Assembly (NCBI GenBank): GCA_020002185.1
Contig: CM034534.1
Coordinates: 69,045,946-69,109,945 of the forward strand
Length of the DNA: 64,000 nt
Reading direction: 5' to 3'
Source of the DNA: Paraescarpia echinospica
Lineage: Eukaryota > Annelida > Polychaeta > Sabellida > Siboglinidae
The position numbers were made by a program, and so were the translations under genes. Position 1 is the first letter of the stretch. Each line of letters starts with the position of its first letter. The notes under the pieces were generated by a model that worked only from the letters and a program-made list of their open reading frames with translations, searched no databases and was not told where the DNA came from. This document shows, one piece after another, positions 52,713 through 63,960 of this stretch.

Positions 52713-53413
52713 TGTACATCACTAAGTTAATTTATTATGTCGTAATTGTAATGTTAACACAGCTGTTCTACAACGGCGCCATCTACCGGACTGCGAAATC
52801 CGCTAGGTGTTTGCGCGAATAAATACAGTTTCGTTAATCTTTGGGGGTTGCTGTCAGGGGATTCCACCTTTTAAAGTTGCTGGCATTGGTCATTCCGTAT
52901 TCGGGGAACCCCAGGGAAACTTTTGAAACTGTTTTAGCCTTGGCGCCGTTTCCATAAATAAAGGAACTTTTTGGTACACTCCAGGGGCTGCTCTCAAGGG
53001 GGGTTCCACCCCCTAAAGATGCTGTCATTGGTTATTCCGTACTCGGCCGGGGAACAGCAGGGGAACTCTTGAAACTGTTTTAGCCTTGGCGCTGTTCAAA
53101 TAAATAAAGGTACTTTTTATCCACTTCAGGGGGTGATTTAGGGGGCATTACACAACCCAAAACTAGGAAGCAACTTTTTTTGTGATGTCGGGGGATGTTT
53201 CTACAAAATTTCTTAAACTTCTCACCTGCTGTTGTTATCATCTCATTGACATGCTGGTCGAGTTTAGTCAAAATCTAATACGTCTAACTCTCGTAAAATG
53301 CCTATATGTGTGACACCCGTCAATATTTACGAATGGATGCAGGCAGTAATCCGGCTAGAGGGTCAACTAGCCAAATAGCTGCCATTTTCACTTAGTAAAA
53401 TCAGCTAAAATGC

Positions 53414-53467
53414 AGGGAGAGAGGGAGATAGGGAGAGAGGGAGAGAGGGAGAGAGGGAGAGAGAGAG
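53414..53467. repeat. (GGGAGAGA)n microsatellite
   Basis: Purine-only tract with an 8-base period. Confidence 0.9.
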
Positions 53468-55394
53468 TTGTTGTAAAATAAATAATGCGTTCAATAAGCA
53501 CAATTACTTAAAGGGATTCTTTGATAATTTTAATCTCTTTGTAATGTACGCAATTATTAGGCAATCCTGTTAATATGATTATTTAATGTAATTCTATGCC
53601 TTTATTTCATTAGAATTATGTTTTACTAATCACTAATGACCCTGACAATGTATCGAAAAAATAACTCTACTTTGGGCCCACCTTCACAATCCGTATAAGG
53701 CATGGTCATGAATATTCGGGACTGTCCGTCAGACTTCGATTAGCTACGCCGAGTTAATAGATGCAAGAAATACGTCATCAACATGTGTGTATATGGATTA
53801 GCCACCGCAATGCGAATGGGTCGTGACCAATAAAATGATCAAAATGAAACTTGGACCAGCTGCTGTTTATTTCACAGATTCAGCAAAGTAAAGAAGGAAA
53901 ATATATGGAATAAACGGAGAATGAACATAGCAACAGTTCATGACAGACGGATTGATTTAAAAGAAAAAACACCACCTTTCCATGCACGAAGCCGCCGATG
54001 GCGACGCCGATGTCGTATTGAATGATTGGCATTGTTGTTGTTGGAGTATAAAAACTATGGTACTATCATGTTCATTTATTACTAGGTACATCTGGCTATA
54101 CATTTTTAAGTGAAGTTTTAATTAAACGTTTAGATAACAGAAACTTACTGGAGCCGAGAAACATTCAATAATGAAACCGTTTTATTTGCACCATAAATCC
54201 AGCTGCTATTTCCATAAGCAGTATAAATACATTACACATCACTAATGTAATCTACGGTATTAAAATAGGTTAGGTGGTTATGTACTTTCCTATCTACATA
54301 AGGTTTATTTTTACTAGTTTTAGTTTGAAAAATGTAGATCTCTAAAGAGCATAATATTATTGTCGACAAAATATTTAAATATATTGCATCAGTATAAAAA
54401 CTTGTTTTATTTTGCACTGCCCATCATTTAGAATAAAATATATTGAATTTGTTTCTGTCGAACTCCCGTTTCGATAACAAATAAAATGGCCATTGTATGA
54501 TGGAAATAAAGTTATAAAATTACAAAACTTTAAAAGTAACGCATATTTTAAAACACTGTTTTCAGTCATCATTGTTGTATTTTGCGGCAGAACAAAGTCA
54601 GACATCTTTTTCACTTCTGTGTCAGTTAACATATTGTCCTATTAATAGCACTGCTAGGCATTTTGATACACAAAGCTATCAGATGCACACATCCATTTGA
54701 AACTCGAAGTGAGGTACAACTTCCCAGTAGATGTCGCACAGAACAGAATGGGGCAGAACAAAGTCAGACATCATCTTATGTTAGGTGACCCATTGTCCAA
54801 TTAATGGCAGTGTTAAGTAGAGCTCTTCAATTTCCTCTTTCCATCAGCTCAGGTATTTCCAATGTTCCTGCAAATAAACAAAGTTGAATTTATGAAACTG
54901 AGCCTAAATATGAGTTAACTACCTCAACACTGTGCAGATTAATTCAGTTTATATATTGGACTATGGGACTTATCACCAAGTGTACAGCTGGCTAAATGGA
55001 AAAGAAATACGAGAGAACCTTGTTATGTTGATTCAGTCAGACTAAAATCCCAATCCATTACTTTGGCCAACTTTTAATTTGCTTCTACATAATTACCTGT
55101 ATGCATTGGTCATATACATTGCACTCCAGATAACTTGAACTCACATAGGGACCTTCTGATAATGTTCTAGTTATCAGAAATTCCACTTATTAGTATTGTC
55201 ATGGGTCACTGGAAGTTCGACCTTATCCAGAGTGCACCGTAAATTTTCCGTTATTCTTGTTCAAATAATTAATGTTGTATATAATTATACATATGGGCCA
55301 TTCTCGTGAAAAGTGTACAATAACAGTAAAGTAACATGTCAAAAATAAATGTTTAATTTGTTTTTAGCGAGTACTATTATTATCAAATGTGCTA

Positions 55395-55470
55395 TTGAAT
55401 GAATGAATGAATGAATGAATGAAATTTTATTCAGAACATTGATAACAATATATATACAAGACAAGACAAC
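55395..55470 (-). repeat. (ATTC)n tail, possible retroelement 3' end
   Basis: On the minus strand GAATAAAATTTC is followed by six or so ATTC units. A polyadenylation-like motif next to a tetranucleotide tail resembles a LINE or SINE terminus, but the upstream sequence is not recognised. Confidence 0.35.
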
Positions 55471-56350
55471 CAAACAAGCTTAACTATAATACAAGTGAGA
55501 ATATACAATGTTTGAAGGGGGTAAATACGAAGTCATTGACCTTTGTGTAAATTTACCCCTGACTTTATTCACATGAAGCACCGCAACTTGATCTGATCTA
55601 TTATTAGATATTTTTTTATAATATATTCATGGATAAAAACTTATGTATACTAGAGTGCATATCTGCTGGTGTATAAAATTCGTGCATCGCAAAATTCCGT
55701 GGCAACATGGTATTGTGTACTACAAACCTAAATTGTTTACATTGAATGATGACATGCCAGCCAGGTTTACTAGCAATCGTACTGTAGCATTAAAACAGTC
55801 TGTGAACGTACGAATCTCAAATTTTTATGTTTCGGTTCAAATAAGTGGGGAAACGGGGACTTTTAAAAAACGGCTGACTGGAATGTGGAAAGGCAAGACC
55901 CGTAGACACATATACCCAAGTCCCATATTTAGGCAAACAAATTACATCCACGACCAGGTTAATAATATTGCTATGGTTGCATAAACTGATATTTTAGCGT
56001 GCATTTTCGTTCACTGCATGTCAAATATTGGACAATGCAGTTTTATTAACTAGAAAGACGAGACCTTTGCCTAAGGCTATGTTAGTTATTGTAGTTGAGG
56101 CTCGACAGACTCAGTGACAGTCTCAGCCGCAGCTAACAACGCTGCAGGCGCAGCCGTCCGCGTAAGCGGACGTTATAATTCTATTTAATCGAAACGTTAC
56201 TCGGCTGACGGCATTCGGAAGCAGGGTAATTAAACAATGCAAATTATTTTGACCATACGCACATGTAGAAAATGAAATAATTTACATAAATGAAGGTTAT
56301 GGAGACTCCCATTAAGACATAACATGTCGATAACATGGGAGCCTCCTTAT

Positions 56351-56575
56351 CTTCTTCTTCTTCTTCTTCTTCTTCTTCTTCTTCCCCTTGCTCCCTTGCG
56401 GGGTGGGGTCCACGTCACTTGGTAGTTTCTTCTACTTTTCTTGTCAGTTCTTTCCACCTGTCTCTCTCATCCGCAATTGCCATCCATTCATGGCTGTTCA
56501 CGCAAGCCCTCCCCAGGTCTCGTTTTATGCGTCGTTCCATCTCAGCCTTGGTCTTCCTCTCCTTCGTCTGCCACC
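56351..56575 (-). pseudogene. 3'-end fragment of the LINE family seen at 21.0 kb, with (GAA)n tail
   Basis: Matches 21023-21215 closely on the minus strand, including the last codons (NSHEWMAIAD, ERWKELT), and ends in a tail of about 11 GAA units (56351-56384 as CTT on the plus strand). The 5' side breaks off at 56575 into a pyrimidine microsatellite. A severely 5'-truncated insertion. Confidence 0.9.
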
Positions 56576-56755
56576 TTCCTCTCTCTCCCTCTCTCCCGCT
56601 CTCCCTCTCTCCCTCTCTCCCTCTCTCCCTCTCTCCCTCTCTCCCTCTCTCCCTCTCCCCCTCTCTTCCTCCCTTCCTCCCTCCCTCCCTCATTTCCTCC
56701 TTCCTTCCTCCCTCCCTCCCTCCCTTCCTCCTTTCCTACCCCCCTATCTTGGTGT
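56576..56755. repeat. (CTCTCCCT)n / polypyrimidine tract
   Basis: About 180 bases of C and T on the plus strand with an 8-base period in its first half. Mirror-like polypyrimidine of this length can form triplex DNA (established property). Confidence 0.9.
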
Positions 56756-56958
56756 GCGTGTGCGTACGTGTACGAATTAATTTATTGATTTTGTAAACAA
56801 TAATGCATTCAATATGCATGGTTAGATAATCAATACGTTTTCAGCATACAGGACGCAGTTACTCAACAACATATCTTCATTCTCTTTACAAAGAACGAAC
56901 GAAAATGCAACTGTTATCTAAACAATTGAGTAGCAAGGTCCTATGGGCGACAAATGCA

Positions 56959-57660
56959 ATTTGAGAGAAATCCTCTATCATCCTCGCAAGCCAGGTCGAT
57001 GACAACGTACACTACCCCTGGCAGGTATCCTACGCAATGTATGGAGGTCAGCTGATTCAAACGAGTAATTACCTTCGCCGCAACCGTACAACCCGTGAGA
57101 ACAATGCAAACACCCGCCCCACCCGCACCTCAATTCTAAGACGAAGCCAGTGACTTCATGGAATCACAACATTCTCACGAGGGGCTGAGCGGTATTGTGT
57201 ATTCAAATAATTACTTGTACTTCCCTAACATTATACATGACATTATCATACTCATGTGGCTGAAATAAAGATCACCGGAATGCGCCGGCAAGCGATATCA
57301 TTGGCTTAGCTTATATTCCGACTTTCGCAAGGCGTTCTGTCTGCTGAGACTGAAGTAATCAGCTCCGCCCCCTGGCGCGCGAGGATGTCATCTATGAACA
57401 TATTATGCTATTTAGTCGGATTATTATATTATTGCCATATTATATTTATAAAGAACACGCACAGAGTTCAACATTAGTGTATCCTGCCACGAAACAATGT
57501 CTTACTAAGCTGTGAACTTAAATGAACATGTATACCTTTTGTGAAATGCACGCTCATGAAAAAATACGCGACAAGTTTGCAGCAATTAGCTTTATTTGAC
57601 CTGCCAATGATGCTACAACTGTATTTACAACATTAAAACTGACACACATGCATGCTATAA
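56959..57660. repeat. Segment S, copy 2 (inverted relative to 48820-49529)
   Basis: Lacks the R insertion: its CTATA at 57655-57659 corresponds to the TATAG site duplicated around R in copy 1. It continues rightward into a CA tract and the inverted long-TIR element, mirroring the order in copy 1. Confidence 0.85.
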
Positions 57661-57675
57661 GTATAGGTTTATAAC

Positions 57676-57689
57676 CACACACACGCGCG

Positions 57690-57728
<39 letters not shown>

Positions 57729-57745
57729 GCGCGCGCACACACAAT
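57676..57745. repeat. (CA)n/(CG)n microsatellite
   Basis: Two blocks of alternating CG flanking a CA run. The inverted equivalent of 39930-40010. Confidence 0.92.
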
Positions 57746-57873
57746 GTTTGGTACAAATTCACTGCATGCTGTTTTAATGGATATGTCCGGCTTCACTAGT
57801 GGCACCTATTTCAAAACAATAATCGTGTCCACATGTGACCACATCAAAGCAGTTGCCTACACACAACTATGAC

Positions 57874-58262
57874 TAGTCTCGCTTAACCGACTCTTGCCTG
57901 GCTGCGTGACTTCGCCAGAACGATAGTCTGGCTCCGAATGGCCCTTCTGAACGTTAAGCCATGAGAGCTGCCACCTAGTGAATATGCATGTAATTAAAAG
58001 GCATTAACTACGAAAAAAAATATTTTTGTGTGACACGTTTCAATATAAGTTTAATGTTAAATTGTTGTTATAGTATAATATTATCTGATAAAAGTGTATC
58101 CTTATTTAATTTGATATTTCATAGTTGGCCTGAGAGCCAATCATCGTCTCTACCCGATTCTGGGGTAAAGCCCCCTACCTGTAAAATTGACTGGAGCTAA
58201 TAATCCAGGCAGTTGTGATGGGACAATGCTGCCACCACTCGGCGACTGCGTAATCGAGGCTA
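57874..58262. mobile_element. MITE family T9, copy B (9-bp TSD)
   Basis: 389 bases, TAGTCTCGCTTAACC at the start and GTAATCGAGGCTA at the end. Flanked by the perfect duplication AACTATGAC at 57865-57873 and 58263-58271. Uninterrupted version of the element at 30135-30925. Confidence 0.92.
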
Positions 58263-58271
58263 AACTATGAC

Positions 58272-60118
58272 CAGACAGGCCTCAATAATTACCCCTTCGG
58301 ACCGCATGCTATAGAGACCCGAAGTGTGACATCACGCTACAGGGCTGGTTCCAACAAATGTCTCCCGTCGTATCTGTTAGCATGGTGTTATGTTTTGTTC
58401 CAAACTGTAATCATTATTCTGAAAGTCATACTCGTAGTTCTTTGTGGTTCCCATAAGTTGAAAGTGAGAAGCATATATGTGTGAAACAAATTAGGTATTT
58501 TATGTATTCTGGAACGTAAAAACGATATTTTGACGCAAGCTACTTGATCGCAATAACAAAATTGATCGCGGTGCAAAATATGTTTTGTTGTGAGTCACGG
58601 TACTTTTATCGTAACATGCGAAAGGATAACCTGTCAACATCGTACACATATTGTACGAAATTGTTAAAATCGAAGGATTTGATAATATCTTGAAATATGG
58701 AACAAAATCTGTTTCAGGCTGAGAAGGCAGTGAGCGGTAATTAAGTTGGCATTTTGGGTGAGCGTCAAGCAGAGGTGCAATTGGCTGGTTTAAAAAATGG
58801 TTTTAAGTTGCTTTGTCCAGGATTGTAATAATAATAATGTTGTGCTCCACACGTACCGGTTTATCGATTTATAAAAGCTGCAAGAAGAATGCAACTATAG
58901 ATAATAATCACATATTCTAAATAATATATTTTCTTGAGAAAAAACATTCATATTTCCCGGGGACCACTTCCTGAAAATCTATGGGTATCCATGTTAGTTC
59001 ACAATTAATACAAACCACATTTTGTAGAGGGACTTACCCATTAAAAACAAACCGCTAGCATCGCTAACTTTTGTTCGAATATGGCTTGTGGCGTCAGTAG
59101 GCCGCTATTTCTGCACTTGCTGCATACTTCTCAGACGAGCCCAAACCGCTTAAAAGGGGAGAAAATCATGTCAGGTCTGATCATGTTAATAGCTTCACTT
59201 ATTTTGCAAGCGTTCTTCGAGGTGCGGTGCATGCGCTAGTATGGAGGAGAAATAATTCATAATAGCGCTAAGTTTGAAAATATGCTATGAAAACTACCAG
59301 AAAATGGTTCAAATCCAAGGCAATAACCAGTTTTTTTGTGGTAGCAAGGCTTCCAGTTATATGTTCATAGACATTTGTAAACTTAATTATTATATGCAAT
59401 ACATATGATTAATATTACTGTTAATTAACTGCATAATGTGTTTATTAACTTTGTATAGTTAGTCATTTTGTTAAGAGCATATTTAATTTTTTTTAATGTG
59501 TCAATAGTCATGTTGTTGTCATCCTACATACGCGTCGGAACGTGGTGAGTATATAATCAAAACCCTCCAACTCTCTAAAAATCCAACTGCACCCCTCTTA
59601 ATGCTCACTAAAATCCCCAACTGTATCCCCACATAACTTTCCTCCAAACCCTCCGACTACATTCTCCTTGAGGTTGACCAAAAACTCCAACTTATATAAT
59701 GACCGCTCCCTAACTTTTCAGCTTGAAACTTATGTTGTTCCTTATTTAACGATATTATCAAATCCTTCGTTATTGGCAATTTCGTACTTGAATTAAATAG
59801 TATTGGCAGGTTCTCCTTTCGCGGTGAATATAGCGTGATGCACAACAAAAACTGTGTTGCACCGCGACCGATATTGTCAATGTGATAAAATAGCTTTCGT
59901 TACAAAATTATGTTCTCGTTCCAGAATATTAAAAATACCAATTTTTTTTATCCCATATTTGCTTCTCACTTTCAACTTATGAGAACCATTAAGAACTACA
60001 CATATGACTTTCAGAACATTTATTACAGTGTAGAACAAAATACAACACCATGCTAACACATACGACTGGAGACATTTGTTGGAACCAGATGGGCCGGTTG
60101 CTAAGAAGCGTGACGTCA
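58272..60118. mobile_element. Long-TIR (foldback-like) element, copy 2
   Basis: Inverted relative to copy 1 at 38049-39915. Arms of about 450 bases (58272-58740 and 59650-60118) are mutual reverse complements, and the interior matches the reverse complement of the copy 1 interior (for example the AACCGCTAGCATCGCTAAC block near 59049). MITE copy B is inserted at its left edge. Confidence 0.82.
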
Positions 60119-60315
60119 TCACTTCGGTTCTCTATTAATAACTGATCTACAACATTTTCACAGTATTATTACAGTGTATCATGGACTGTTTGTATTTGCA
60201 GGAATTGTTGAAATAAATATAAATCATCGTATATCTAGTCTGTGTTATATGAGCTACTTGTGTAATATGGTGAATTTAGTGTCTCTGGTGTGAGGGGCAA
60301 ACAGAAAATTACACA

Positions 60316-61123
60316 TTTTCTCATCTGCGCACGCATTTTAAAATAGGTGAAGCTAAACTTTATTGTGTATTGGTTAAATACAATTATTCATAAAAATTTG
60401 CAGTCCAGCGCACTAGTTGAAAACTATGATTTGTGTTAAGCCAGATGAGTGTATCTACCGGGTTTGCAGCTTGTAAGAAATACACTCTCTACACAACTTA
60501 AGTTGTTGATTGTTGAAAATAGTCACTTTGACAGTCGGTGGTTACCGTAATCAGCATACTAAAAACAAAAAGCCGCACCTCTCGTTTACTTTTTAACATA
60601 GTTCTGATAAGAAATCATGACTTATTTTATATGGCTTAATTTATGTGCTCATAATTGTTAAATCATCGTCACCCCGTTCATTGACCAGTATTTTGAATAC
60701 ATCTGTCACCTCTGAGTGACTACAATTAGGACTCATAATTTTACATTTGGTGTAAAACTGGCTTCTTGTGTATTTGTTACCCCATGCGTTTATATAACAG
60801 GAGACCCTGCGATAGTGTGAAGTCATTCTGCATGGTTAATTGGATACAATGGTCCTTTGACACACATTCCTCTTTTGACTCCACTTTTCATACATGGCTT
60901 TGGGGATAGATCCCTCAGCCAGGCTTCCATACATTCAGTGATGATCACTTAATAAATATGGGTTCTCCCTTTACCATCTGCGCAAATCAGGCATTCTCTG
61001 CATTCCTTGTAATGAATGAACAATATCCAGCTGTTTTTAGGAGGGGGTTAACGGTTTTGAGAAACGTGGAATACAATTAGTGGTTCACATTTTTCACGTG
61101 AACCCCCTCTGGCTACGGGCCTG
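60316..61123. mobile_element. TIR element R, partial copy 2 (empty site for the Kolobok insertion)
   Basis: Matches 41008-41168 plus 48137-48819 in the same orientation, ending in the same CTGGCTACGGGCCTG terminus. A single TTAA at 60498-60501 stands where copy 1 carries the 6.96-kb insertion. The left terminus and about the first kilobase of R are missing. Confidence 0.85.
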
Positions 61124-61383
61124 CTAAGAGTAATTTCATGTGCAGTTACCTTCTTTTTGAGAACACCTAAACTCGGGGAATTACAGGAGCAAAGGGAGTG
61201 GGTGATTTGTGGGAACAGATTGGGGAGCAGCTGAGCTCAAAAATAAGAATAGTAAGAAGCCAAATAAGTGTGGAGAATTATGAAGCGGATCGAGGCAGGT
61301 CGACTTACAAAATAGCGGAGGTGGTGAAACAGCGGGGCCGCAGTATAGAAGCAGACCACATTATAAGATGGGAAGACTATAAT

Positions 61384-61530
61384 GTGCGTGTGCATGTGCA
61401 TGTGTGTGGTGTCTATGTGTGTGTGCGCGCGCGCGTGTGTGTGTGTGTGTGTGTATGTGTGTGTGTGCGTGTGGTTTGTGTGTGTGTGTGAGTGTGTGTG
61501 TGCGTCTGATTGTGTGTGTAATACTGTATT
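61384..61530. repeat. (GT)n microsatellite
   Basis: GT tract with GC interruptions. Reading frames across it are artefacts. Confidence 0.92.
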
Positions 61531-61982
61531 AATACGCGGTGATATGCGATGCTTACGATAAAAAAAATGGTTGATAGCATCAATTTGCAATAACATGTGT
61601 TTCACTCGCTAGGTGGCGCCACTGTATCAATATGTTAACCCCCGCGTTATGGTGACCACCAACCAATCCCTGCGTATTATTTCTTTAATTTGTGAACGTT
61701 TTATGCGACCACCCATAAACGATTGTTTATGTCGCAAAATACGGAATACAAAGGATCTCTTCTATTATGGCGCCAAAAAAAGTTCGAGCTGGACGTAAAC
61801 CTTCATGCGTCTGCATTTAAGTCAATCTCGCACGTTTTTACGCGTTGATCACGACAGTCCAAGGATTACAATCTCAGATATCGAAAACATCGGTCATTGT
61901 GCGTCGGATCTACGGCGATATATACGGTTTTTATAGACTTTATATACGATTTGTGATTTTACTTATATTATCGCCCGTTGTC
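61531..61982 (+). other. Probable 5' UTR of the following LINE
   Basis: The ORF1 frame is open from 61845, but residues before the Met at 61983 look non-conserved. The element's 5' boundary is not defined; it probably lies between the GT tract and 61845. Confidence 0.4.
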
Positions 61983-63339
61983 ATGGCGATCGACAACATC
62001 GTCATCAACGAACTGTTATATTTCTATATCAACCAAATGGACATTTTGCCTCGATCTGTCCTAAACCGCATTGTTTTAGACAATTTTACAGATGATGACA
62101 TTGCAACTGCCAAAGACGTTTTATATGCTCAAATCTCCGTGCCAACGAAATGTCGTCGTATTAAACGACAAGGGACTGACAAGAATAGACACAACGTCGA
62201 CGACATCTCGAAACTTCTTGACGAAATCGACCCGGACAATATTCCCATATACGTCGCTCGTGATCTCGGTAAATTGCCAAGCATTGGTTTTAATCACGTA
62301 GATATGTCTACATTATCACGTGAAATCATTCTACGCAAAAATAAACTGTGTGACACTGATGAATCCTACAGACAACTCACTCACTCGGTGTCCGCATTGT
62401 CTACGCAAATTTCTACGCTGGTGTCGTCACTTATACCAGCAATACAACCTGTGACCCAGCCCGCTCGCACTACAACTTCACAACCCGTTGTTGCTGCTGT
62501 ACTATCAACTCCACGACCCGCCACTGCCACTGTATCAATATCACGACCTGCCGCTTCTGCTGTATCAACCTCACTACCCGCCGCTGATGCTGTATCAACC
62601 TCACTACCCGCCGCTGATGCTGTATGTACATCACGATCCGCCACTGCTGCTGTATCAACATCACGACCCGCCGCTGATGCTGTATCAACCCCACGACCCG
62701 CCCCTGCTGCTGTATCAACATCACGATCCGCCACTACTGCTGCTGTATCAACATCACGACCCGCCGCTGATGCTATATCAACCCCACGACCCCCCATGCT
62801 GCTGTATCAACCTCACGATCCGCCGATGCTGCTGTGTCAACCCCACAACCTGCTGCTGATGATGTGTCAACCGCTCTACCACAACCAACATCAACCACGG
62901 GTAACACCACTCCTCCACCACTGTGGACCGTGATTGTCGCAAGAAATGCCAAAAAAAAACGTCCAAGTCGGCCTTCTCCAACACGTCCAAGCCGTCCTCG
63001 TCTAAATATAAACCACATACCATGACTACATGCAATTCTACCAAGTGTGGACCCAAATGTGCTCCTGTTCGACTCATATCTGCTGAATACCTCTTAACAG
63101 GATTTCACGCAGATACAACTTGTGCCGAAATTTCTACTTATGTGACAACTATTTTGAACATGAAATACTCATGTGAACGCTTACCAACTAAACATGACTC
63201 TTATTCATCCTTCAAACTCTGTGTGGACATTGCTAAACCGAACTTACTCTATGATGCCAATCTCTGGCCTGCTGGAACAAAGATTGGACGGTACTTTCCG
63301 CCTAGGAAGCACACAACAACAGATTCGACTCACCTGTAA
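61983..63339 (+). pseudogene. LINE ORF1 with internal VNTR, two frameshifts
   Basis: I place the start at the Met in MAIDNIVINELLYFYINQMD, where conserved-looking ORF1 sequence begins. Next come DNFTDDDIATAKDVLYAQI, RRIKRQGTDKNRHNVDDI, IPIYVARDLGKLPSI and a heptad-like HSVSALSTQISTLVSSL. A Pro/Ala/Ser repeat (AVSTSLPAAD-type, 10 residues) covers 62490-62860. The frame shifts near 62800 to PPLWTVIVARNAKKKRPSR, and again near 63000 to APVRLISAEYLLTGFHADTT and KHDSYSSFKLCV (a C-terminal domain), then LWPAGTKIGRYFPPR. Such ORF1 proteins accompany APE-type LINEs and are thought to bind nucleic acid. The best-preserved ORF1 in the window. Confidence 0.8.
62488..62860 (+). repeat. 30-bp coding minisatellite in ORF1
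   Basis: About 12 units of GCTGTATCAACATCACGACC followed by CGCCGCTGAT, some with an extra GCT. Also readable in other frames (LYQPHDPPL), which produces shadow frames on both strands. Confidence 0.9.
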
Positions 63340-63344
63340 ATTGT

Positions 63345-63960
63345 CAACTCCGTATTGCTTCATTTAATGCCAGAAGCATACGGAACAGTGCTTACGACGT
63401 GCTTAACATTTTAAAATCCTGTGATATTCTTGCAGTGCAAGAACATTGGCTCTCCATACATTACCTTGATTTCAATGCCAGAGGTATTAGTTCTATTGAT
63501 TTTTGTGATGGTTTGAGTGGACGCCCTCATGGCGGGCTTTGCTTTTTATGGAGATGTTCGCTCGACCCATTTGTTGAACCTATAATTTACGACGATGAAA
63601 AAAAACTCTGGTCTGAAAATCATCACGTCTAATGCCGATGAATATCAAGCCCATTTAGGCAAGATACAGGCTATAAGTGATTCATTTGAATCAGCTAACA
63701 TATTCATCATTGGGGATTTCTCCACTTCTCAGTACTTTTATTAATGAATGTCACCTTATTCCAAGTGACATTTCTCCCTTCTGATGCTTTTACTTATTTC
63801 AGTGATGCTCCTGGCTCAAGGAGCTGGCTGGATCATGTGCTCAGTACTCACTCCAGTCACTCATCAGTCTCTGGTATGGTAGTTAATTATGATTGTGTCT
63901 CTTCGGACCATGCTATGCTTTACCATATCTATCAACTTATTACCTACTTCTAAAGCATCC
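63345..63960 (+). pseudogene. LINE ORF2, endonuclease part, cut by the window end
   Basis: IASFNARSIRNSAYDVLNIL (Asn of the endonuclease motif I), DILAVQEHWL (catalytic Glu), GGLCFLWR, IFIIGDFSTS (GDF motif), then SWLDHVLST and CVSSDHAMLYHI (catalytic SDH). Frame changes occur around 63600 and 63735, and about 20-30 codons appear missing after GDF. The reverse transcriptase would lie beyond base 64000. A stop at 63951 suggests this copy is also dead. Confidence 0.82.

Larger units (their letters stand above)
49605..53202 (+). mobile_element. Long-TIR DNA transposon with an XPG-nuclease-like ORF
   Basis: The left arm (49605-49895) and right arm (52770-53202) are inverted copies: CATCCCCCGACATCACAAAA at the outer end and CGCTAGGTGTTTGCGCGAAT with TGGCGCCATC at the inner end. 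The right arm contains an extra internal duplication of roughly 190 bases. Between them are one decayed ORF and a degenerate tandem repeat. A target duplication was not identified. Confidence 0.82.
53203..56350. other. AT-rich DNA, no recognised gene
   Basis: Contains a GGGAGAGA microsatellite (53414-53467), a partial local duplication (GCAGAACAAAGTCAGACATC at about 54588 and 54753) and a TGAA tetranucleotide tract at about 55395-55425. The frame 55643-55984 (113 codons) has no recognised motif. Confidence 0.5.

Noticed and set aside
48820..57660. Segments S1 and S2 as LTRs of one retrotransposon
   Set aside because: They are in inverted, not direct, orientation, have no primer-binding or polypurine sites, and no gag-pol lies between them.
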